NCBI GenBank assembly: GCA_900553885.1
Contig: USFD01000056.1
Coordinates: 1 to 20,223 of the forward strand
Reading direction: 5' to 3'
From: an uncultured Ruminococcus sp.
GTDB taxonomy: Bacteria; Bacillota; Clostridia; Lachnospirales; Lachnospiraceae
DNA: 20,223 nucleotides
Shown: positions 15,309-20,223 of the stretch, one piece after another
Numbering within the stretch: position 1 is the first letter of the stretch
How the letters are laid out: each line of letters starts with the position of its first letter
Position numbers and translations under genes: made by a program
The notes under the pieces: model-generated
What the model was told of the DNA's origin: nothing
Seen by the model: only the letters and a program-made list of their open reading frames with translations
Database searches by the model: none

Positions 15309-16078
15309 ATCGCTCTACTCCCTATTGTAACAGCCAGCAGCGTAATTTCAAATACTGCAATATAACATATTTCTTTTTTCCTCACCGGCTGCTCCTCTGA
15401 AAGCACCCGGATGGTTCCGTCATAGCACCGGGACTCCATAGCGTCATACAAGGCATTCGCTCTTCGGAAGGCCTGAATAAAAAGGGCGCTTCCCATACTG
15501 CCGAAGGCCCGTATTTTTGTCCGGTAATTCCGGTTTCCCAGCCGGGATTTCTGAGCAGTCGTTATAGCGGATGCCGTCTCCAGAAGCACGAAGATAAACC
15601 GGTAGATCAGCAGCATCAGCTCAATCATCAGCTCCGGGACATGCAGTTTCCGGAAAACTCCCAGTATATCTGTCATGGTCGTGTTCAGCGACAGAAAATA
15701 CAGGCAGCTGACCGCCGAAAGCGCCACCGCCCACAGCAGCGCGCCGTTCATTACAGAAGCTCTGCTTCCGGTAATATACCAGTCTCCGACCGGAATCGCA
15801 AAGGCGTCCAGGGGCGTTTCTGAAACATTTACAATCACTGCCGCACATCCCGGAATCAGAAAAGCCAGCGGCACCATAAGAAGTTTCAAATAGCGGGAAA
15901 GGGGAATTCCCCCCTTCCTCACCGTCAGGATCCCGTTTGCCGCGAAAGCAGCGGCCGCCGCTGCAGGGGAGCGGCCCGCAATACAGATCACAAGTGTAGC
16001 AACAGTATACAGAAACTTCTCCGACGCATTTACATATCTGAGCCGGGAGCGGTAACACAGCTTATCAATTACAATCAT
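15305..16078 (-). CDS. cbiQ: Cobalt ECF transporter T component
   Basis: CbiQ is the transmembrane coupling (EcfT) subunit. The 257-residue protein has several hydrophobic helices and begins with the typical LRYVNASEKFLYT segment. The cytoplasmic coupling motif around FRRANALYDAMESRCYDG corresponds to the Ala-Arg-Gly-type helices that contact CbiO. LLIYRFIFVLLETASAITTAQ is also typical. The start ATG 16078 overlaps cbiN by 14 bp and the stop overlaps cbiO by 4 bp, so the importer subunits are tightly coupled. Confidence 0.94.
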   Translation of the reverse strand: MIVIDKLCYRSRLRYVNASEKFLYTVATLVICIAGRSPAAAAAAFAANGILTVRKGGIPLSRYLKLLMVPLAFLIPGCAAVIVNVSETPLDAFAIPVGDWYITGSRASVMNGALLWAVALSAVSCLYFLSLNTTMTDILGVFRKLHVPELMIELMLLIYRFIFVLLETASAITTAQKSRLGNRNYRTKIRAFGSMGSALFIQAFRRANALYDAMESRCYDGTIRVLSEEQPVRKKEICYIAVFEITLLAVTIGSRAI

Positions 16079-16391
16079 GATCCGTTTCTTCTTTCATCCA
16101 CTTCTTCCGTTCTACAAAACGGCCCATGAAAAATGCAATGACGCCCACTCCGATTCCGGTCTGGACACAGAAAATCAGACTTTCCACCTCGCCGGGCAGT
16201 TCTCCTCCCAGCGCGGTTTCCAGCACCGGGGTAAACCAGGGTTCATACTCTTCGTTTATTTCAGATGCCATCTCGCTTCCCGCATTATCTGAGCCGCCGA
16301 ATTCAGCGCCTTTTAAGGCAAACAGCGGCACAACTGCAATAAGAACAGCTGCGGCAAGCAGGATCAGCACGGTTTTCCTGTTTTTGCTCAT
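16065..16391 (-). CDS. cbiN: Cobalt transporter accessory subunit CbiN
   Basis: CbiN is a small two-helix membrane protein that, with CbiM, loads cobalt. From ATG 16391 it has 108 residues; the site GGAGG precedes this ATG, and the longer frame to 16424 would overlap cbiM. The first helix spans roughly residues 6-24. An extracytoplasmic loop follows with the family motifs EFGGSDN and EEYEPWFTP, then LPGEVESLIFCVQTGIGVGVIAFFMG as the second helix. It begins one base after the cbiM stop. Presence of CbiN argues for cobalt rather than nickel as the main substrate. Confidence 0.93.
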   Translation of the reverse strand: MSKNRKTVLILLAAAVLIAVVPLFALKGAEFGGSDNAGSEMASEINEEYEPWFTPVLETALGGELPGEVESLIFCVQTGIGVGVIAFFMGRFVERKKWMKEETDHDCN

Positions 16392-16392
16392 C

Positions 16393-17148
16393 TTACCGCG
16401 CCTCCTTCTCTTTGAAAAAGCCAATGCTCTTTAATTCAGGCTTTGCATATGTCTCCAGCCCGATCACAATCACCACGGTCAGTATCCCCTCGATTACAGC
16501 CAGCGGAAGCTGAGTCGGTGCAAACACACCCAGGAACTTCACCACAGAAGCCCCCACGCCGCCTGCTTCAGACGGATAGGCAATGGCAAGCTGGATACTG
16601 GTTACACAGTAAGTAAACAGATCCCCCAGACACGCCGCCAGGAAGATTCCGATTCTTGTGTTTATCCTCATCTTCTGACTGAGTCTGTAGATTCCGAAAG
16701 ACACCAGCGGCCCTGCGATAGCCATGGAAAAGGTATTGGCCCCCAGTGTCGTCAGGCCTCCGTGTGCCAGAAGCACTGCCTGGAAAATCAGCACAATAAT
16801 TCCCAGCACACTGACAGAGGCCGGTCCGAACAGAATTGCTCCCAGACCGGTTCCTGTCATGTGGGAACAGCTTCCCGTCACAGACGGAATCTTCAGAGAA
16901 GAAATTACAAAGATAAACGCTCCCGACATGGCAATCAGTGTCAGATTTCTTCTGTTTTCCTTTACTTTGTTTCTCAGGGAAAAGAAGCCTGCGATCAGAA
17001 ACGGCAGGCAGATGAGTCCCCATGCCACACAGTAACCTGCCGGCAGGTAACCCTCCATGATGTGCATCGCATTGGATGCAGGCGCGACGGCAAACACTGC
17101 GGCCAGCGCAATGGATGCCTTAAGTAAGTATTTCTCTTTTTTCGGCAT
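16393..17148 (-). CDS. cbiM: Cobalt ECF transporter substrate-specific component
   Basis: CbiM is the substrate-binding membrane component of the cobalt importer. I start at ATG 17148 (251 residues) behind AAGGAG at ideal spacing. An N-terminal signal segment ends in APASNA-27, so cleavage would expose Met28-His29 of MHIMEGYLP. In CbiM/NikM proteins this N-terminal Met-His binds the metal. CSHMTGTGLGAILFGP and LAHGGLTTLGANTFSMAIAGP are the classical family motifs with further ligands. It is the first gene after the cobalamin riboswitch and leads the whole biosynthetic array. Confidence 0.96.
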   Translation of the reverse strand: MPKKEKYLLKASIALAAVFAVAPASNAMHIMEGYLPAGYCVAWGLICLPFLIAGFFSLRNKVKENRRNLTLIAMSGAFIFVISSLKIPSVTGSCSHMTGTGLGAILFGPASVSVLGIIVLIFQAVLLAHGGLTTLGANTFSMAIAGPLVSFGIYRLSQKMRINTRIGIFLAACLGDLFTYCVTSIQLAIAYPSEAGGVGASVVKFLGVFAPTQLPLAVIEGILTVVIVIGLETYAKPELKSIGFFKEKEAR

Positions 17149-17197
17149 TTTTCTCTCCTTTTTGATCATAATCCCGTAATCTCTCCAGGTCCTTTGA

Positions 17198-17452
17198 AAG
17201 TGAATATTCTGGCTCAGGCATCAGCACAGATGTTCCGCCTTCCCACAGACTGCCGTCCGCAGTGACCTCTGTACCGTCCTCCTCTTTTGCATACTGTCAA
17301 AACCATAACGGCATACAGCCGCTGTTCTCTCTGTACACATTCAGGTACGGCTCAGAATGGAACATTGCTCCTCCAATACAGCAACGGGTATTGCGCGGGA
17401 TTCTCACCCGACTTCCTCGTATCTTTTCCTGTTCCGGGATCCTCACGGGAAA
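17198..17452 (-). promoter_or_regulatory. Cobalamin riboswitch (AdoCbl/MeCbl aptamer) in the cbiM leader
   Basis: Read on the minus strand, the leader shows the conserved aptamer blocks in order. They are GGGTGAGAATCCCGCGC (17409-17393), CCCGTTGCTGTA (17388-17377), GTCACTG (17266-17260), TGGGAAGGCGGA (17245-17234) and a divergent B12 box GAGCCAGAATATTCAC (17215-17200). The 5' limit is approximate, set by weak pairing of GTGAGGAT near 17446 with the B12-box end. Only about 50 bases separate the box from the cbiM ATG. They contain the ribosome binding site but no T-run hairpin, so control of translation initiation is more likely than termination; that is inference. It should repress cobalt import and corrin synthesis when cobalamin is plentiful. 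Confidence 0.85.
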
Positions 17453-17673
17453 TACGCCCCGCAGTTTCTGCACAGACTTCCCTCATTTCCGGCATTTCTC
17501 ATGCAGATTCCATAACAGGCAGAGATAACTGCTCTTTCAAAATATGCCAGACCTGGCACTGTTACCTCTTCCGGTGAACAGATTTTCTCACCGTGAAGAC
17601 TAATATTCGATTCCCTTCCGGGCAGCAACGCCCCGGTCAAAGGGATGTCTGATCTTGCGGATCTCCGACACAT
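17443..17673 (-). CDS. Possible small Cys-rich protein between cobO and the riboswitch (uncertain)
   Basis: An open frame, different from that of cobO, continues past the cobO stop for about 155 bases and ends exactly where the riboswitch begins. Its C-terminal part reads plausibly as protein, with CYGIC (Cys-x3-Cys), a ten-residue gap, then CRNC (Cys-x2-Cys), resembling a small metal-binding knuckle. The start is unclear. ATG 17673 lies inside cobO without a good ribosome binding site; GTG 17557-17559 behind GGAAGAGG would give 38 residues. The frame also covers a weak hairpin and a good promoter, which argues against coding. I do not recognise a family. Confidence 0.25.
   Translation of the reverse strand: MCRRSARSDIPLTGALLPGRESNISLHGEKICSPEEVTVPGLAYFERAVISACYGICMRNAGNEGSLCRNCGAYFP
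17512..17540 (-). promoter_or_regulatory. Promoter for the riboswitch-cbiM transcript
   Basis: On the minus strand, TTGAAA (17540-17535) and TGTTAT (17517-17512) are separated by 17 bases. This places the transcription start about 50 bases ahead of the riboswitch aptamer. The -35 matches 5 of 6 and the -10 matches 4 of 6 of the sigma-A consensus. Its position supports separate transcription of the cbi array from cobO. Confidence 0.55.
17539..17558 (-). terminator. Weak terminator-like hairpin after cobO
   Basis: TGCCA-GGTC-TGGCA (17558-17545 on the minus strand) is a 5-bp stem with a 4-base loop, followed by TATTTT. It is short for an intrinsic terminator but lies between the cobO stop and the next promoter, where a terminator is expected. 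Confidence 0.35.
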
Positions 17674-18127
17674 AATCTGCCAGTTCCACAAGACAGGGAT
17701 CCGGACTGCGTCCGGTCAGGACGACTTCCAGACCTTCCGGTTTCTCTCTCAGGAAACGAAGCGCCTCTTCCTTCGGAATCAGGCCGTAATTATAGGCAGC
17801 CATAAATTCGTCCACTACAAGCACGTCATAAGAGCCTCCGGATACAAGCTGTACAGTTTTTTTCCACAGCTTCCGGAAGGTTTCTTCAGCCTCCCTTTTT
17901 TCCTCTCCTCTCAGAGAAGAATAGAAACCAAATGATTTTTCCAGATGAATAACCTGAATTTCAGGAATCCTGTCCAGGATTTTAATTTCTCCTGAATTTT
18001 CATTTTTCAGGAAGCGGACAAAAAGAATCCGTTTCCCCCACCCTGCTGCCCGAACAGCAAGCCCTGCTGCGGCTGATGTTTTGCCCTTGCCGTCCCCGCA
18101 GTAAATATGAATCAGCCCGAAATCCAT
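17600..18127 (-). CDS. cobO: Cob(I)alamin (corrinoid) adenosyltransferase, BtuR/CobO type
   Basis: CobO transfers the 5'-deoxyadenosyl group of ATP to cob(I)alamin or cobinamide. The 175-residue protein has the P-loop CGDGKGKTSAA (residues 10-20). It also carries AVRAAGWGKRILFVRFLK, YDVLVVDEFMAAYNYGLI (Walker B-like), VVLTGRSPDPCLVELADYVSE and RHPFDRGVAARKGIEY, all typical of BtuR/CobO. I start at ATG 18127 behind AGGAGG; longer in-frame starts at 18160 and 18181 fall at or upstream of the predicted transcription start. It is upstream of the riboswitch and has its own promoter, so salvage adenosylation may continue when the cbi array is repressed. Confidence 0.94.
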   Translation of the reverse strand: MDFGLIHIYCGDGKGKTSAAAGLAVRAAGWGKRILFVRFLKNENSGEIKILDRIPEIQVIHLEKSFGFYSSLRGEEKREAEETFRKLWKKTVQLVSGGSYDVLVVDEFMAAYNYGLIPKEEALRFLREKPEGLEVVLTGRSPDPCLVELADYVSEIRKIRHPFDRGVAARKGIEY

Positions 18128-18158
18128 ACTCTTTCTTTCCTCCTGTAAAATCCTACTC

Positions 18159-18187
18159 ATTTTAACACATCGCCTTATCATTCACAA
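18159..18187 (-). promoter_or_regulatory. cobO promoter
   Basis: On the minus strand, TTGTGA (18187-18182), a 17-base spacer and TAAAAT (18164-18159) with an extended-10 TG (TGTTAAAAT) make a good sigma-A-type promoter. The start site would lie near 18152, giving a leader of about 25 bases that includes the AGGAGG site. No riboswitch is present in this leader. Confidence 0.6.
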
Positions 18188-18261
18188 CCCTGAGAGTCCA
18201 TATCCGGGAACCGCAGAAAATCATATCGGCCGGCCGTTTTCAAAGACCCGCGCTTCCACTC

Positions 18262-18290
18262 TGGTCTTTTTGGCCTTTTTATGCTATTCT
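18262..18290 (+). promoter_or_regulatory. Possible promoter of the glyoxalase gene
   Basis: An extended -10 (TGCTATTCT, hexamer 18285-18290) lies 45 bases ahead of the ATG. The -35 candidate at 18262-18267 (TGGTCT) is poor. The rest of the 207-bp divergent region with cobO shows nothing else I can name. Confidence 0.35.
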
Positions 18291-18334
18291 GTCTGGGAAC
18301 AACCGAAAAAATTCTTTTATGGAGGAAACAGACT

Positions 18335-18703
18335 ATGAAATTTACATTTGCACACAATAATCTGAATGTGTATGATCTGGAAAAATCACTTGCGTTTTAC
18401 AAAGAAGCCCTTGGTCTTGAAGTGGTCCGCACAAAAGATGCCTCTGACGGAAGCTTCAAGCTGGTATACCTGGGAGACGGCACAACGCCTCACCAGCTGG
18501 AACTGACCTGGATGCGTGACATGGACCGCCCCTACAATCTGGGAGATAATGAAATCCATCTTGCCTTCCATGTCGATGACTATGACGCAGCCCACGCAAA
18601 ACATCAGGAAATGGGGTGCATCTGCTACGAAAATCCGTCAATGGGAATTTATTTTATCTCTGATCCGGACGGTTACTGGCTGGAGATTGTTCCGGAAAAA
18701 TAA
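18335..18703 (+). CDS. gloA: Glyoxalase I-like protein (VOC family, lactoylglutathione lyase type)
   Basis: This is a 122-residue vicinal-oxygen-chelate protein with two beta-alpha-beta-beta-beta modules. The four metal ligands of bacterial glyoxalase I are in place: His7 (FAHNNL), Glu56 (HQLELTW), His75 (IHLAFHV) and Glu117 (DGYWLEIVPE). These correspond to His5, Glu56, His74 and Glu122 of the E. coli enzyme. Glyoxalase I detoxifies methylglyoxal-thiol adducts, and the E. coli enzyme uses Ni or Co. ATG 18335 follows GGAGG at nine bases. It is divergent from cobO and ends in a strong terminator, so it is a single-gene unit. Other VOC substrates are possible in glutathione-free clostridia. Confidence 0.8.
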   Translation: MKFTFAHNNLNVYDLEKSLAFYKEALGLEVVRTKDASDGSFKLVYLGDGTTPHQLELTWMRDMDRPYNLGDNEIHLAFHVDDYDAAHAKHQEMGCICYENPSMGIYFISDPDGYWLEIVPEK

Positions 18704-18757
18704 TCCGGGATAAAATAGTACTGAAAAATCAGAAATGTCTATAATCGAAAAGAAAAG

Positions 18758-18790
18758 CCCTGCGGGATTGATTCCCGCAGGGTCTTTTTT
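18758..18790 (+). terminator. Bidirectional intrinsic terminator between gloA and the NlpC/P60 gene
   Basis: A perfect 9-bp stem (CCCTGCGGG 18758-18766 with CCCGCAGGG 18774-18782) has a 7-base loop and is followed by TCTTTTTT. On the opposite strand the stem is followed by CTTTTCTTTTC. It can therefore serve both convergent genes. Confidence 0.9.
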
Positions 18791-18805
18791 CTTTTCCGGT
18801 TAATA

Positions 18806-19888
18806 TTAATTCGGATAACGAACATAAACCATACCGGACTGTACCGGTCCGATCTTTACAACATCACCGGTGTGCGGTGCGTGAATCATCTGTCCGTTTC
18901 CTATGTAGATACCACAGTGTGTCGCGCTGGTGCAGACGTCACCGGGCTGAGGATTGCTTACCCTCGGCCATCCGAGGAACGTATATGTGGTTCCGATTCT
19001 TGAATAACTTCCTGTCAGGCAGTAGCCGACAAATCCGGAACAGTCAAATGTGCTCGGTCCTGTCGCCCCCCATACGTAGGGACATCCCATTTTGCCATAG
19101 GCCCGGTCCACAACTGTATTTCCGGTAGATACACTGTAACTCGGAGTGGAAGAACTTTCGCTGCCTGTATTTGTCGTTGTACTTCCGCTGTTTGAATTCT
19201 GTGCCGCCTGAGCTGCCGCCCGCCGTGCTGCTTCCGCCTGCCGGGCCGCCTCTTCTTCTGCTTCCGCTCTTTGGGCTGCCTCCTGAATCATTTCATCCAG
19301 ATTTGATATATCATCTTTCTTATCGCTAATCGTCTCATTCAGTTTTTCCTGCTGAACCTCATTTTCAGCTTCCAGCTCTTCCAGGTTTGCTCTCTCTGTT
19401 TCCAGAGTATCCTGAAGATCCTCAATCTCTTCCACAGTATTTGCATACTCTTTCAGCTGGTCCCTGTCATATTCATGCACCTGCTGGGAATACTCGGCCT
19501 GTGACAGTATGCTGGAAATATCTCCGGATGTCATGACCTTTTCCATAGTAGCTGTTCCGCTGCTGGATTCATACATATATTTAATCCTCAGCTTCATGGC
19601 CTCATACTGCTCTTCCTTCTTTGCCTCGGCAGCTTTCAGGTCCTCTTCCGCCTGGATAATCTCTTCCCCTTTCGCAATCAGATCCAGCTCCAGCTGATTG
19701 GCCTTCGAAATCAAATCATCCAGTTCTGTCTGCAGATCGTCCAGTTCATCCTGTGCAGCTTCTTTCTTTTCCTTCAGCTGCGCCTCTTCCTCTCTGGCAG
19801 AACTGGGCTCCGCGAAGACAGGCATTACCGCCATGGAGCAGACCAGAGCAGATGCGATAAGCATATTATGTACTCTTCTTAATCTCAT
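18806..19888 (-). CDS. Secreted coiled-coil NlpC/P60 peptidoglycan hydrolase
   Basis: This is a 360-residue extracellular cell-wall endopeptidase. Residues 1-26 form a signal peptide (basic MRLRRVHN, hydrophobic core, PVFA-EPSS cleavage site). Residues 30-225 are a long Glu/Lys/Ala-rich coiled coil like that of CwlO/PcsB-type hydrolases. A Ser/Thr-rich linker spans 231-256. The C-terminal NlpC/P60 domain has catalytic Cys283 (STFDCSGFVGYC), His324 (SATHCGIYIGNG) and a third residue at His336 (QMIHAPH). ATG 19888 follows AAAGGTG; upstream in-frame codons to 19936 include positions at the -10 box and are rejected. The coiled coil suggests regulation by partner proteins such as FtsEX, which is family knowledge, not visible here. 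Substrate is probably a stem-peptide D-Glu bond. Confidence 0.93.
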   Translation of the reverse strand: MRLRRVHNMLIASALVCSMAVMPVFAEPSSAREEEAQLKEKKEAAQDELDDLQTELDDLISKANQLELDLIAKGEEIIQAEEDLKAAEAKKEEQYEAMKLRIKYMYESSSGTATMEKVMTSGDISSILSQAEYSQQVHEYDRDQLKEYANTVEEIEDLQDTLETERANLEELEAENEVQQEKLNETISDKKDDISNLDEMIQEAAQRAEAEEEAARQAEAARRAAAQAAQNSNSGSTTTNTGSESSSTPSYSVSTGNTVVDRAYGKMGCPYVWGATGPSTFDCSGFVGYCLTGSYSRIGTTYTFLGWPRVSNPQPGDVCTSATHCGIYIGNGQMIHAPHTGDVVKIGPVQSGMVYVRYPN

Positions 19889-19934
19889 CTTTTCACCTTT
19901 CCTTATATTATTATCTATATCCCCACATATATGC

Positions 19935-19963
19935 ATAATACAACATCAGATTTTGTTTTTCAA
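19935..19963 (-). promoter_or_regulatory. Promoter of the NlpC/P60 hydrolase gene
   Basis: On the minus strand, TTGAAA (19963-19958), a 17-base spacer and TATTAT (19940-19935) form a near-consensus sigma-A promoter about 47 bases ahead of the ATG. Confidence 0.75.
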
Positions 19964-20097
19964 CATTATTTCGTAAAAAGACACATCTGTGAGGCCACGT
20001 AAATTCTCTTCTTTTAACACGTAATAAATTATAATAAAGATCTGGTAAAATATCAATACTTTTTTAACATTTTCGTAATAATTCACAATTCGGATTT
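19964..20097. promoter_or_regulatory. AT-rich upstream region of the hydrolase with repeated CGTAA/TTACG
   Basis: This non-coding AT-rich stretch has four CGTAA pentamers (plus strand) at 19972, 19998, 20020 and 20074. Two of them sit in identical CACGTAA heptamers (19996-20002 and 20018-20024), 22 bp apart, or about two helical turns. They lie upstream of the -35 box and could bind a regulator. No clear known operator is recognised. Confidence 0.3.
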
Positions 20098-20223
20098 ATG
20101 TGATCGAGAGAGGACGTCGGAGGAGTCTGGTGTGGTGCCGGAGGACACACTTGCGCTCGGACCGCAGACGCAGCGGTACGTAAGAGCGCAAAAAACGCGC
20201 TCTAAGAACCGGCGCTGCTTTAC
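20098..20223. other. GC-rich palindromic block truncated by the contig end (structured RNA or repeat element)
   Basis: Composition changes sharply at about 20098. The block contains GTGTG/CACAC (20130-20134, 20146-20150), ACCGC/GCGGT (20161-20165, 20173-20177), AGAGCGC/GCGCTCT (20183-20189, 20197-20203) and GCAGCG/CGCTGC (20170-20175, 20213-20218). GAGCGC can alternatively pair with an upstream GCGCTC (20153-20158), giving mutually exclusive folds. One plus-strand frame and one minus-strand frame are open across it, but neither resembles a family I know. I cannot name it. Confidence 0.4.

Noticed and set aside
17572..17593. Hairpin CGGTGA/TCACCG just after cobO as its terminator
   Set aside because: The 6-bp stem is not followed by a T-run on the minus strand; the next hairpin (17545-17558) followed by TATTTT is the better candidate.
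19889..20097. WalR-type operator upstream of the NlpC/P60 gene
   Set aside because: Single TGTTAA-like half-sites occur, but I found no pair with the required five-base spacing close to the promoter.
1..20223. tRNA, rRNA, CRISPR array, insertion sequence or phage genes
   Set aside because: No repeat-spacer pattern, transposase or integrase motifs, or tRNA-like cloverleaf were recognised by eye; the only unexplained structured block is at the right edge.

Overview
The window looks like one contig from a low-oxygen Firmicute, most likely a Lachnospiraceae-type gut clostridium. The reasons are a strictly anaerobic (early cobalt insertion) cobalamin pathway, AGGAGG-like ribosome binding sites, TTGaca/TAtaaT-type promoters, and protein sequences of clostridial type. 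The taxonomic call is an inference. Both edges need caution. Positions 1-53 are Illumina P5/TruSeq adapter, not genome. The last ~125 bases (about 20098-20223) are a GC-rich, strongly palindromic block unlike the AT-rich DNA beside it, and are cut by the contig end.

Almost everything between 18127 and 54 is transcribed on the minus strand. Reading in that direction, cobO (corrinoid adenosyltransferase) has its own sigma-A-like promoter. A gap follows with a weak terminator-like hairpin, a second good promoter and a cobalamin riboswitch. The riboswitch leads a very long, tightly packed gene array. This begins with the cobalt ECF importer cbiM-cbiN-cbiQ-cbiO and the cobaltochelatase cbiK. A bacterioferritin-comigratory-type peroxiredoxin (bcp) comes next, then the corrin-ring genes cbiD, cbiL, cbiF, cbiH and a cbiE-cbiT fusion. 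cbiA (a,c-diamide synthase) and the lower-ligand genes cobT, cobS and a cobC-like phosphatase complete the B12 set. Most junctions overlap by 4-14 bp or abut, so translation is probably coupled.

Behind the B12 genes on the same strand lie a ketopantoate-reductase-family gene (panE-like, TTG start), a ybaK-type Cys-tRNA(Pro) deacylase, and three genes of a peptide/nickel-type ABC importer (two permeases and an ATPase). The ATPase is cut by the contig end. No substrate-binding protein is visible.

On the other side of cobO a glyoxalase I-like gene is divergently transcribed (plus strand). It ends in a bidirectional terminator shared with a convergent gene for a secreted coiled-coil NlpC/P60 cell-wall hydrolase, which has a strong-looking promoter.

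Together the genes import cobalt, insert it into sirohydrochlorin, perform much of corrin ring methylation, and attach the nucleotide loop. Several required steps have no gene here: cbiG, cbiC, cbiJ, cbiP, cbiB, cobU/cobY and cobD. The pathway must be split between loci or be incomplete. I do not see a wholly new system. The least-explained items are the palindromic right edge, the peroxiredoxin coupled to cbiD, and a small Cys-rich open frame between cobO and the riboswitch.
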